From assembly GCA_963731585.1 (NCBI GenBank), contig CAVSWC010000012.1, positions 1 to 64,000 of the forward strand: DNA of 64,000 nucleotides, in the 5' to 3' direction. The translations under genes and the position numbers were made by a program. The stretch comes from CANKHA01 sp963731585 (GTDB taxonomy: Bacteria > Pseudomonadota > Alphaproteobacteria > Rhizobiales > Xanthobacteraceae). Positions 55,826 to 64,000 of this stretch are shown here, piece by piece (the stretch's first letter is position 1; the number at the start of each line of letters is the position of its first letter). The notes beneath the pieces were generated by a model. The model did no database searches and had not been told where the DNA came from. It saw nothing but the letters and a program-made list of their open reading frames with translations.

Positions 55826-56414
55826 TCATGTCAGCACGAAGGAGAACTGCGCGGCCAATCCGTCGCCGCTTTGCCCAACGCGCATCAGCAATGCGCGTTG
55901 GAAAAGCCCGTCGCGCGCGTTGCCCGGCTCGTTTGGGAAGTAAAGCTGCGTCGTCAGCGAGCGGACGGCCCGGCGCCGCCACCTTCACATGGTAGTGGCG
56001 GGTGCGGCCCGGATAGAGCGCGGGCATGATGGTGCGGAACTGATACCGCCCCGCCTCGTCGGTGAGCACATGCCCGCGGCAGCGGAAGCCGCGATTGTCG
56101 TAATCGCCTTTATCGTCGGCGTGCCACAAATCGACCAGCGCGCGCGCGACGGGCGTGCAACGGCGCGTCAACACCAGCCCCGTCAGTACGACCGGCCGTC
56201 CGCCTAATCCGGGCTCGCGCAGGTCGGCACGCTGCGGCGAGCTCGGCTTATAGAAGGGTCCTTCAGTCTGCGCCGCGGTCGGCTCGCCGCCGTCTTTGCA
56301 CTCCGGTGTCGGCGGCAATGGCTGCTGCGCCAGCGCGGTCTCGGCGTAGCCGAGCGCGCCGGCGGCGAGCGCGGCAACCTTGATCAGATCGCGTCGGCTA
56401 GGATCCTGTGTCAT
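55826..56414 (-). CDS. Intradiol ring-cleavage dioxygenase-like protein (frameshifted)
   Basis: The protein starts at 56414 with a Tat-like signal (SRRDLIKVAALAAGALGYAETALAQ). The catalytic domain has TEGPFYKPSSPQRADLREP, VDLWHADDKGDYDN with the first Tyr/iron region, FRCRGHVLTDEAGRYQFRTIMPALYPGRTRHYHVKV with the iron His ligands, and after a +1 change near 55965 LYFPNEPGNARDGLF. Such exported short forms occur in many bacteria. The substrate is unknown. It overlaps the CinA-type gene by four bases. Confidence 0.85.
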
Positions 56415-57187
56415 CGGCGTATTCCCTTCGCTTTCACCTGTATCAGCATGGCTTCGACCGCGGCTTTCGCCTCGGCCAGCCGCGCCGGGTCCCGTGAGCG
56501 GATCACGACATTGGTATTCGGCCCGAATTTTTCGTCGAAATAAGGATAGCTGCCGATGGTCACCTCGGGGATGGTTTTGGCGATTTCGCCGAGCTCGGTG
56601 CCGATGTCGCCCTCGCGCGCATTGGCGCACACGGTTTCCGACAGCATCTTCACGCCGGTCTTCAGCTTCGGCGCAACCTCGTCCAGCATGGCTTGCATGA
56701 TGGCGGGAACCCCGGCCATGACGATGACATTGCCAAGCCAGAATCCCGGCGCGGTGGAGATTTTGTTCTTTACCAGCGCAGCGCCCTTCGGGATGCGCGC
56801 CATGCGCATGCGCGCCTCGTTCATGTCGGTGCCGCGCTCGGCAAAACGCGCGCGCAGCATTTCCACCACCTCCGGCTCGTAATCGATCGGCACGCCGAAG
56901 GCCTTGGCGACGCTGTCGGCCGTGATGTCGTCGTGGGTGGGGCCGATGCCGCCGGTGGTAAAAACGTAACTGAAACGCGCACGCAGCGCGTTCAGCGCTT
57001 CGATAATGGCTTTCTCATCGTCTGACACCACCCGCACTTCCTTCAGGTCGACGCCAAGCGCGGTGAGATATTCGGCAATATAGCCGATGTTTTTGTCCTT
57101 GGTCCGACCCGAGAGGATCTCATCGCCGATAACCAGCAGCGCGGCGGTGACGATGCCCTGTCCGGCTGGGACGCTCGCGTCAGTCAT
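56411..57187 (-). CDS. CinA-type molybdopterin-binding domain protein
   Basis: The 258-residue protein has the MoCF-like domain: AALLVIGDEILSGRTKDKNIGYIAEYL, VVSDDEKAIIEAL and FTTGGIGPTHDDITADSVAKAF, then VMAGVPAIMQAML. It lacks the C-terminal nicotinamide-amidase domain, as do many alphaproteobacterial short forms. Related proteins act in pyridine nucleotide recycling. The start at 57187 gives MTDASVPAGQGIV. Its stop overlaps the dioxygenase start (ATGA), so the two and gpt form one unit. Confidence 0.88.
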   Translation of the reverse strand: MTDASVPAGQGIVTAALLVIGDEILSGRTKDKNIGYIAEYLTALGVDLKEVRVVSDDEKAIIEALNALRARFSYVFTTGGIGPTHDDITADSVAKAFGVPIDYEPEVVEMLRARFAERGTDMNEARMRMARIPKGAALVKNKISTAPGFWLGNVIVMAGVPAIMQAMLDEVAPKLKTGVKMLSETVCANAREGDIGTELGEIAKTIPEVTIGSYPYFDEKFGPNTNVVIRSRDPARLAEAKAAVEAMLIQVKAKGIRR

Positions 57188-57445
57188 GTCCTGGCTCGGC
57201 GGGATCGTAAGGAAGGTTGGGTCACGGGCTCCGCAGGGTGCACCGGATGCCAGGCCGCAGCAAGCTACCCGGGCCGAGGCCAAATGGCAGCACAGCAGCC
57301 CTTCCCGCCCCGTTATGTAAACTGGAAGTTAACGGCTGCCAGGAAAAGCCCCTGCCCAAACTTCCACCCGTTGCGCAAGTCATTTGCAACCTTTTCCTCC
57401 GTATGATGCCTGCATGGCTCACGGGCCATAACGGGAGTATGGCGT

Positions 57446-59782
57446 TTGCCGGCCGAGGGTCACTGGAACATCGGCAGCCTGGCCAAGCCGGGCAGCCGGG
57501 AGCGCACCCACCTCAGCGTCGTGGCGCGCGTCGGCATGATCGTCGCCGTCGCGATCGTCTGCGTCATCGTGGCGGTGATGACCTCGGCCTATCGCGCTGA
57601 CGAGGTCGCCCTCGAACAGGAGCGCCGGTTATTTACCCGCGCCATCGCCGACCACGGCAGGCGCGTGTTGCGCGAAGTTGAAAGCGTCACCGCCACCGAC
57701 CGCGCGGCCCACAATATTCGCGTCGAGCGCAACCTGCCCTGGGTCCAGGAGCGCGTCGGTCAGTGGCTGGAAACCTATTTCGACCATGAATTCGTCTTTG
57801 TGGTCGATGAGCAGGACCGCTTCCTGGACTCCCTCGCCAATCTCAATCGCGGGCTGATGAGCCCGGAGCAACGGGACGCCGTCTACGACGATCTGAAACC
57901 TCTCGCCGCCTACCTTCACGCACGCATTGTGGAAATTCCGAGCGGCACGATGACCATCCTGCGCACCGATCGGATCGCCGATATCGGACACGGCAAGCGC
58001 ATGGCTATCGTGCAGAGCGTCGGCGGCAAGCCGGCCTTCGTCGCCGTCGCCGAGGTCAGGCTGCCTGGTCAGGATCCCGCCACACTCGCGCCTTTGGTCA
58101 TGGCGGTGAAATTTCTCGATGCCGCCGTGTTGTCGGAGATCTCCGGCCAGCTCCAGCTGCCCAACCTGCGAGCAATCGGCAGTGAGGAAGTAAGTTTGCC
58201 GGGCCCGCCATTCGAGTTGCTGGATGATTTCGGCCAAACGCTCGCCCGCTTTGCCTGGACGCCGAAACAGCCCGGCTCGCGCATTATGCGCAGCGTGATC
58301 CCGTTTGTGTTGTTTGCGGTCGCGGGCTTCGCGGTGCTGGCCTTGTTCCTCCTGCGCTATATGCGCCGCACTGCGGCAGCCATCGCCGCCGGCGAGGACC
58401 GGCTGCGCCATCTCGCCCTGCACGATCCGCTCTGCGGGCTGCCGAACCGCACCTTCTTCGGCGAACGGCTGGAAGCCGTCATTAACGAGGTGAAGGCCGG
58501 CGGTCCGCATGCCGCGGTTTTCTACATTGACCTCGACCACTTCAAGGACGTCAACGACACCCTCGGCCACCCCGTCGGCGACGAACTGATCCGCAGCGTC
58601 ACCCTGCGGCTCAACCGCATCCTGCGCGGCACGGACGTGGTCGCGCGGCTGGGCGGGGATGAATTTGCGATCATTACCTCATCGGGGCCTGACGCCTACA
58701 AGCTGCAGGGCGTCGCCGGACGCATCATCTCCAGCATCTCCGCGCCCTACTCCATCAACGGCCAGAATATCGTGATCGGCGCCAGCGTCGGTATCGCGGT
58801 GATCGATCAGCGCACGCAAGGCGCCGCCGATATCATGCGTTACGCCGACATCGCGCTCTACCGGGCGAAGAATGAAGGCCGCAAGCGTGCCTGCGTCTAC
58901 GACGCTGCGATGGACGAGGATCTGACGAGCCGCAAGCTGCTGGAAGCCGATCTGCGCGAGGCCATCGAGAATGGCGAAATCTATCTTGCGTATCAGCCGG
59001 TCGTCAACAATAGCGGCGAGAAGATCGTCGGGGTCGAGGCGCTGGCGCGCTGGAAACATCCCGAGCGCGGCGACATTTGCCCTGCCGAATTCATACCGGT
59101 CGCGGAAGACTCCGGCCTGATCACCGCACTGGGCGAATGGGTGCTGCGTCGCGCCTGTCTAGATGGAAGATCCTGGCCGGGCACCACCGTGGCGGTTAAC
59201 GTCTCGCCGCTGCAGTTCCGCCGCACCGATTTCGTCGAGATGGTCAAGCGCATCCTGGCGGAGACGCAGTTCGAAGCGGCGCGGCTGGAACTTGAAGTCA
59301 CCGAAAGCACCTTCCTTGGCAATGTGGCTACCGCTGAGGCCGCCATGAAGCAGTTGAAGAATATCGGCGTGCAGCTCGCGCTCGACGATTTCGGCACCGG
59401 CTATTCTTCTTTGCTCTATCTGCGCCACTTCCCATTCGACAAGCTTAAGATCGACCAGAGCTTCACCGCCAGCATCGAAACGGCCGCCGATGCCGCCGCG
59501 ATCGTGCACGCCATCGTCAGTCTCGGACGCGGTCTCGGCATGAAGGTCACCGCCGAAGGCGTGGAGACCGCCGAGCAGGCGCTGTTCCTGCGCGCAGCCG
59601 GCGTTCACACGATGCAGGGTTATCGTTACGGCAAACCGATGTCGGCCGCTGCCATCAGCGTGCGGCTGGCAAGCCCGCGGCCGCAGCCGCGCCCCGAGCG
59701 ACATAGCCCTGGCGGGCTGATAGTCTTCTCTTGCAGCCGTTTTCCGGGCCGCTGTCGCGGCGCCGCTCGTCATTTATGTTGA
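57446..59782 (+). CDS. CHASE-GGDEF-EAL cyclic di-GMP signalling protein
   Basis: The 778-residue protein has an N-terminal membrane helix (VGMIVAVAIVCVIVAVM), a periplasmic CHASE4-like sensor (about residues 50-270), and a second helix (VIPFVLFAVAGFAVLALFLL). A GGDEF domain with intact RLGGDEFAII and DLDHFKDVNDTLGH follows, then an EAL domain with VEALARWKHP, AVNVSPLQF and LDDFGTGYSSL. Both catalytic motifs are intact, so it may make and break c-di-GMP. Its frame is clean. The TTG at 57446 is uncertain; starts downstream to 57536 are possible. Confidence 0.9.
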   Translation: MPAEGHWNIGSLAKPGSRERTHLSVVARVGMIVAVAIVCVIVAVMTSAYRADEVALEQERRLFTRAIADHGRRVLREVESVTATDRAAHNIRVERNLPWVQERVGQWLETYFDHEFVFVVDEQDRFLDSLANLNRGLMSPEQRDAVYDDLKPLAAYLHARIVEIPSGTMTILRTDRIADIGHGKRMAIVQSVGGKPAFVAVAEVRLPGQDPATLAPLVMAVKFLDAAVLSEISGQLQLPNLRAIGSEEVSLPGPPFELLDDFGQTLARFAWTPKQPGSRIMRSVIPFVLFAVAGFAVLALFLLRYMRRTAAAIAAGEDRLRHLALHDPLCGLPNRTFFGERLEAVINEVKAGGPHAAVFYIDLDHFKDVNDTLGHPVGDELIRSVTLRLNRILRGTDVVARLGGDEFAIITSSGPDAYKLQGVAGRIISSISAPYSINGQNIVIGASVGIAVIDQRTQGAADIMRYADIALYRAKNEGRKRACVYDAAMDEDLTSRKLLEADLREAIENGEIYLAYQPVVNNSGEKIVGVEALARWKHPERGDICPAEFIPVAEDSGLITALGEWVLRRACLDGRSWPGTTVAVNVSPLQFRRTDFVEMVKRILAETQFEAARLELEVTESTFLGNVATAEAAMKQLKNIGVQLALDDFGTGYSSLLYLRHFPFDKLKIDQSFTASIETAADAAAIVHAIVSLGRGLGMKVTAEGVETAEQALFLRAAGVHTMQGYRYGKPMSAAAISVRLASPRPQPRPERHSPGGLIVFSCSRFPGRCRGAARHLC

Positions 59783-59800
59783 ATCAATCTGGCGCCTTGG

Positions 59801-60955
59801 ATGAAAGCAGCACAACAATTCGACCTCGCGGTCATTGGCGCCGGCATCCTTGGGCTGGCGCATGCGCTTGCGGCGAGCCGCCTGGGTCTCAGGGTTGTCG
59901 TGATCGACCGCGACGCGCAGGCCAATGGCGCCTCGATCCGCAATTTCGGCTTCGTTGTCGTTAGCGGCGAGGAGCGCGGAACGGTCTGGCGGCGCGCGAT
60001 GCGCTCGCGGGATGTATGGCTGGAACTGGCCGAACCGGCCGGCATCGATGTCATTCATCGTGGCATGACCGTCGCTGCGCGCAGACCAGAGGCGCTTGCC
60101 GTGGTCGACGCCTTCCTGAAGACCGAGATGGGCCAAGGCTGCGAATTGCTGTCGCCCGCCGGGTTGGCCAAACGCCAGCCGCAGCTCGATCCCGGACGCT
60201 TTGCAGGCGGGTTGTGGAGCCCGCACGAATTGCGGGTGGAATCGAAGGAGGCGATCCCACGCCTCGCCGCCTGGCTCGCGACGCATCACGGGGTCGAATT
60301 TCGCCGCGAGACCGCAGTGCAGGCAATCGAACCGCCGCTGATCGAGACCAGCCGCGGCGCGATCCGCGCCGGCAAGGTGATCGTCTGCCCGGGCGACGAC
60401 TTCGCCACGCTCTTCCCTGAACGGATCGCTGCCTACACGCGTCACGCGCTGCAAGCTGCACATGATGCGGCTGGCCTATCCGGGCTTTCGTCTGCGTGCC
60501 ACCGTGATCTCCGATCTCAGTCTCACACGTTACGCAGGATTTGCCGCGCTGCCGGAAGCCGCTGCACTGCGCCGGCGCCTCGAAGCAGAAGAGAAGCCGG
60601 CGCTGGACAATGGTGTGCATCTCATCGTGGTGCAAAGCGCCGACGGTTCGCTCGTCGTCGGCGATTCCCACCACTACGGCACCGACCCCCGACCCATTCG
60701 CGCCCGACGATGTCGATGAAATCATCCTCGGCGAATACCGCAACGTGTTCACCGGCGCAGACCCGAAAGTGATTGTCCGTTGGACCGGCACTTATGCGTC
60801 CGGCTGACCGGACTATGTTCGCCGACACACCCAGCCCGGATATCCGCCTGGTGATGGTCACCGGCGGCAACGGCGCCAGCACCTCTTTCGCCATCGCCGA
60901 GGAGGTTATCGCCGATTTGTTCGGCGCTAGTGCCGCCGATTTGAAGTTCCTATAG
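59801..60955 (+). CDS. FAD-dependent oxidoreductase, TIGR03364-like (frameshifted)
   Basis: It begins FDLAVIGAGILGLAHALAASRLG, the FAD-binding Rossmann motif, and continues through SIRNFGFVVVSGEE, RVESKEAIPRLAAWL and VIVCPGDDF. A +1 change near 60450, a second near 60690 and a third near 60800 lead on to VRWTGTYASG and VMVTGGNGASTSFAIAEEVIADLFG. The family is known from phosphonate-utilisation gene sets and acts on amines. The last codons (ASAADLKFL and the stop) lie inside the repeat element at 60927. Confidence 0.82.
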
Positions 60956-61086
60956 AGCTGCGGCAAAGTCAGTAGGAACTTCAAATCGAAAAGCGGCACT
61001 AGATCATAAACGTGCTAGTGCCCTTTGCTTCCGAAGTTCGTGTAGAGATGCAGCGACGTATCACGAGCTTCGGAAGCGGGCACTAG
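60927..61086. repeat. Compound two-hairpin element, copy 2 (inverted)
   Basis: Hairpin A' (60927-61002) has outer stem CTAGTGCCGC/GCGGCACTAG and inner perfect 14-bp stem GATTTGAAGTTCCT with a 22-base loop. After a 12-base spacer, hairpin B' (61015-61086) has outer stem CTAGTGCCC/GGGCACTAG and inner 16-bp stem GCTTCCGAAGTTCGTG, with one G-T pair. Order and orientation are the reverse complement of copy 1 at 30233-30399. Confidence 0.9.
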
Positions 61087-61110
61087 CCTCGAAGACCTCA
61101 GGAGATCCGC

Positions 61111-61869
61111 ATGACCGCAGCCTCGAAAATCGCCATGGTCACCGGCGCCGGCACCGGCATCGGCAAGGCGGTGTCGCTCGCCTTGCTCAACGCGGGTTAC
61201 GCGGTCGTGTTGACCGGACGCCGCAAGGAAATGCTCGACGGCACCGCCAAGGAAGCGCCCGCCGGCGCCAAGACGCTGGTATTTCCTGCCGATGTCAGCG
61301 ATCCCGGCGCAGGTGAAAGCGCTGTTCGCCAAGACCCAGGAGGTCTTCGGCCGCCTCGACGTGCTGTTCAACAATGCCGGCATCGGCGCGCCGCCCTCGA
61401 CGCCTGACGAACTGCCCTATGAGAAATGGAAGGCAGCCGTCGACATCAACCTGAACGGCACCTTCCTTTGCGCTGCAGGAGGCTTTCCGCATGATGCGCC
61501 ACCAGAGCGCCGCAGGGCGGGCGCATCATCAACAACGGCTCGCTGGCGGCGCATGCGCCGCGGCCGCTGTCGATCGCCTATACCGCCACCAAGCACGCGA
61601 TCACCGGCCTGACGCGTCAGGTCGCGCTCGACGGGCGGCCATTCGACATCGCCTGCGGGCAGATCGATATCGGCAACGCGGCGACGCCAATGACCGCGCA
61701 TACGCCGACCGGCGCGCTGCAGCCCAACGGCACCATGATGCCGGAGAAGCAGATGCAGACCGCGCAGGTCGGCCAGGCGGTGGTCTACATGGCCGGGCTG
61801 CCGCTCGATACCAATGTGCTGTTCATGACCGTGATGGCGACCAAGATGCCGTTCGTCGGCCGCGGTTAG
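61111..61869 (+). CDS. SDR family oxidoreductase (frameshifted)
   Basis: The short-chain dehydrogenase has IAMVTGAGTGIGKAVSLALLNAG (NAD(P)-binding), LDVLFNNAGIGAP, IINNGSLAAHAPRPLSIAYTATKHAITGLT with the catalytic Ser, Tyr and Lys, and ends MATKMPFVGRG. The pieces lie in several frames: +1 changes occur near 61310, 61475 and 61512. With these removed it is a normal 250-residue SDR. AGGAG precedes the ATG. The substrate is unknown. The nucleoside transporter starts three bases after its stop. Confidence 0.88.
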
Positions 61870-61872
61870 CCT

Positions 61873-63129
61873 ATGGCGACGTTGCAGTCCGCCTTCGGCA
61901 TCTTCGCGCTGCTCGCGATCTGCTGGATCATCAGCGAGAACCGCTGGGCGGTCTCGTGGCGGCGCGTGGCGCACGAGCCTGCTGCTCACGCTCGTGCTTG
62001 CGGTGCTGCTGCTCAAGATTCCGGCGCTCAAGCAAGTCCTTGCTGCGGTCAATGACGCCGTCAACGCGATTGCCGCAGCGACGCGGGCGGGAACATCCTT
62101 CGTCTTCGGCTATCTCGGCGGCGCGCCGCTCCCGTTCGAGCCCAGTATTCCGGGAAGCGAATTCATTCTTGCCTTCCAGGCGCTGCCGGTGGTGCTGGTG
62201 GTCAGCGTGCTCACCACGCTGCTGTTCTACTGGGGTATCCTGCCGCCGATCGTGCGCGGCTTTTCCTGGGTTCTGGAACGCACGCTCGGCGTCGGCGGAG
62301 CGGTCGGACTTCTCGACCGCAGCCAATATCTTTCTTGGCATGGTGGAGGCGCCGCTGTTCATCCGGCCTTATCTCGCGCAGCTTTCGCGCGCCGAGCTTG
62401 TTCATCGTGATGACTGGCGGCATGGCGGGCATCGCCGGTACGGTTTTCGTGATTTACGCCACGATCCTTGCGCCCGTGATTCCCGACATAGCCGGGCCAT
62501 TTGCTGACCGCCTCCGTGCTGGGCGCGCCGGCAGCCATTCTGGTCAGCGAATTGATGGTGCCGGATGCGACACAAGCAGCGCACCCAGGCGCCGGTCGCC
62601 AATCCTTATCAGACTCGCAACGAGCCCCATGGACGCGATCGTGAAGGGTGCGGCGATCGGCCTCGAACTGCTGCTCAACATTTGCGCCATGCTGATCGTG
62701 CTGCTTGCGCTAGTTCATCTCGCCAACGCGATCCTCAGCCTCTTGCCGGACATCGGCCGCGCGCCGGTCACGCTGGAGCGGCTGCTCGGCTACGTCATGG
62801 CGCCGATCTGCTGGCTGATGGGGATCCCCTGGGCGCAGGCGATCGAGGCCGGCGCCCTGATGGGGATCAAGACCGTGCTCAATGAGTTTGTCGCCTATTT
62901 CCGGCTGGCCGCGCTTCCGGCGGAGGCTCTAGATCCGCGCTCGCGGCTGGTCATGGTCTATGCGCTTTGCGGCTTCGCCAATTTCGGCAGCCTCGGCATC
63001 ATGATCGCCGGATTGAGCGTGATGGCGCCGGAACGACGCGATGACATCGTTTCGCTCGGCTGGAAATCGATCGTCTCGGGCACGCTCTCGACCTGCCTGC
63101 TCGGGGCGGTCGTTGGAATTCTGAGCTAG
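61873..63129 (+). CDS. Concentrative nucleoside transporter, NupC family (frameshifted)
   Basis: The order is the N-terminal CNT part (LQSAFGIFALLAICWIISENR, VLLLKIPALKQVLAAVNDAV), the gate region (GYLGGAPLPFEPSIPGSEFILAFQALPVVLVVSVLTTLL, FLGMVEAPLFIRPYL, FIVMTGGMAGIAGTV) and the C-terminal part (GYVMAPICWLMGIPWAQA, LVMVYALCGFANFGSLGIMIAGL). It imports nucleosides with protons or sodium. About six +1 changes between 61950 and 62620 break it, while 62630-63129 is one clean frame. It follows the SDR gene closely and may be cotranscribed. Confidence 0.85.
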
Positions 63130-63152
63130 GTGCGCCGATGAAGCGGCTGGCG

Positions 63153-63425
63153 TCAGTGCAAGCGGAAGACGCCGTCTACCGAACGGATCTCGGTCGGATG
63201 GATCAGGCGAGAATGCGCCACCGTCACCGAGTGCAGAGGGCCTTCCAGCTGTTGTTGCCAGAAATCCAGGAAGCGCTGCAGCTCCGGAAAATCGGGGAAC
63301 AGATCGTAGGCCTGCCAAACATAGGTTTGCAGAAGCCAGCGGTGATCTGGCCGCCGGTATAGAATTTGCGCCGTGGTCAAACCGTAGCCTTTGACCTGCT
63401 TCCGAAAGTCCTCCGAAACCATCAT
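63153..63425 (-). CDS. usg: Usg protein
   Basis: The 90-residue protein starts MMVSEDFRKQVKGYGLTTAQILYRRPDH and continues WLLQTYVWQAYDLFPDFPELQRFLDFWQ. This matches the Usg family of short alphaproteobacterial proteins without a known function. The start at 63425 agrees with the family; the frame is open further up to 63638. It is convergent with the transporter gene and divergent from groES, the usual place in rhizobia. Confidence 0.88.
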   Translation of the reverse strand: MMVSEDFRKQVKGYGLTTAQILYRRPDHRWLLQTYVWQAYDLFPDFPELQRFLDFWQQQLEGPLHSVTVAHSRLIHPTEIRSVDGVFRLH

Positions 63426-63802
63426 TCGTCCTCCAGCCAAATCAGCAACGAGTTTCGGTTCCGATACGGCTATTGCAAGCGGAAACGGTGAACAAACCGT
63501 TGAAAATAGACGCATTAGCAGCAGCTTAGAGGGCCTGCTAACAACCCGCGAGCCTCGTTTCCGCGGTCGGCGAATAGAAAGCGAGCGCAGTGGAAACGGT
63601 TCCCTGGCACCGCTAACCCGGGCCGTTGGCAGACGCATTTAAAAGACTTGGCACTCACCTGGTTTGAGTGCTAATAAATCCCCGCCAGCCCCTTGCGGCT
63701 CTCAGCGCGCGTCCTATTTCGTGCTTAGACCGATTCGCAGCGGGGTTTCCGGTGCATCGTTCATCAAAATTCGACATCTTTCCAGTTACTTAGGAGGACC
63801 GC
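63426..63802. other. Intergenic region upstream of groES
   Basis: This 377-base gap holds the divergent promoters of usg and groES and the CIRCE operator at 63648. No other gene was seen. Confidence 0.55.
63648..63674 (+). promoter_or_regulatory. CIRCE operator (HrcA binding site)
   Basis: TTGGCACTC, nine bases, then GAGTGCTAA matches the CIRCE inverted repeat (TTAGCACTC-N9-GAGTGCTAA) with one change in the left arm. HrcA represses groESL here and is released on heat shock. It lies 128 bases before the groES start. Confidence 0.93.
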
Positions 63803-64000
63803 ATGAAATTTCGTCCGCTTCACGATCGTGTTGTCGTCGAGCGCGTCTCCGCCGAGGAAAAGTCCGCCGGCGGAATCATCATCCCCGACACCGTCCAGGA
63901 GAAGCCGCAGCAGGGCAAGATCATTGCCGTCGGCCCGGGCGGACGCGACGAGAATGGCAAGCTCATTCCGATCGATTTGAAGGTTGGCGAGCGCGTGCTG
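63803..64000 (+). CDS. groES: Co-chaperonin GroES (partial, runs off the window)
   Basis: The first 66 residues are seen: MKFRPLHDRVVVERVSAEE, then the mobile loop KSAGGIIIPDTVQEKPQQG and GKIIAVGPGGRDENGKL. GroES caps the GroEL cavity during protein folding. AGGAGG lies five bases before the ATG. The gene is cut by the window end; groEL should follow. Confidence 0.95.
   Translation, partial: MKFRPLHDRVVVERVSAEEKSAGGIIIPDTVQEKPQQGKIIAVGPGGRDENGKLIPIDLKVGERVL

Noticed and set aside
1..64000. CRISPR arrays, intact insertion sequences, prophage or secretion-system clusters
   Set aside because: No regularly spaced repeats, no transposase, integrase or phage genes could be recognised on either strand.

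Overview
The window comes from a GC-rich alphaproteobacterium, most likely Hyphomicrobiales (Rhizobiales) near Bradyrhizobiaceae or Xanthobacteraceae. Supporting genes are usg next to a CIRCE-controlled groES, a DUF3126 protein, a PAS_5 protein, a DUF2336 protein, a transglutaminase-like cysteine peptidase (BTLCP), a YidD with the rhizobial C-terminal extension, and REP-like palindromes of the types common in that group. This taxonomic call is inference from gene content.

Layout. 1-10 kb is accessory in character: an orphan TadG-like pilus-assembly protein, two chemotaxis transducers, an alpha/beta hydrolase, a SemiSWEET, stress-type small proteins, a relic of an ATP-dependent DNA ligase and a split chromate transporter. 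10-12 kb lies between a tRNA-Arg(UCG) and a decayed copy of that tRNA. 12-20 kb has a cyclopropane-synthase-like methyltransferase, a cobalamin riboswitch with btuB, cutA, NAD kinase, a lipid/diacylglycerol kinase and a DUF2336 protein. 20.5-21.5 kb is repeat-rich and has no confident gene. 21.5-33.5 kb is mostly housekeeping: MaoC and CitE-like pair, hisI, an Fe-S scaffold, yidD between two related periplasmic proteins, thrS, nitroreductase, patatin, CBS protein and rhomboid. 33.8-41.5 kb holds PAS, PilZ and BTLCP proteins, a gamma-carbonic anhydrase, DUF3126 and cysE, a second hydrolase and membrane proteins. 41.7-50 kb holds a zinc-finger protein, an FAD monooxygenase, a Cu+-type P-ATPase, msrB, a hybrid histidine kinase and a B12-independent methionine-synthase-like gene. 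50-55.3 kb has a cyclophilin-like protein, a LysR regulator and a complete TRAP transporter lying between a tRNA-Leu(UAA) and a partial copy of it. 55.3-64 kb has gpt, an intradiol dioxygenase, a CinA-type protein, a CHASE-GGDEF-EAL protein, an FAD oxidoreductase, an SDR, a nucleoside transporter, usg and the start of groES.

The most unusual structure is a compound two-hairpin element of about 160 bp, bounded and divided by CTAG, present at 30.2-30.4 kb and, inverted, at 60.9-61.1 kb. Its stems are nearly invariant, one outer-stem pair differs by a compensatory double change, and at each locus the element touches a gene: it supplies part of a ribosome binding site at one and the last codons of a reading frame at the other.

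A second window-wide signal is technical or evolutionary. Many otherwise well-conserved genes are broken by single added bases. Nearly all frame changes I resolved beyond 10 kb are +1 insertions, and they are densest at 46.8-49.6 kb and 61.3-62.6 kb. This looks more like sequence error than gene decay, so frameshifted genes are given with their full reconstructed span.
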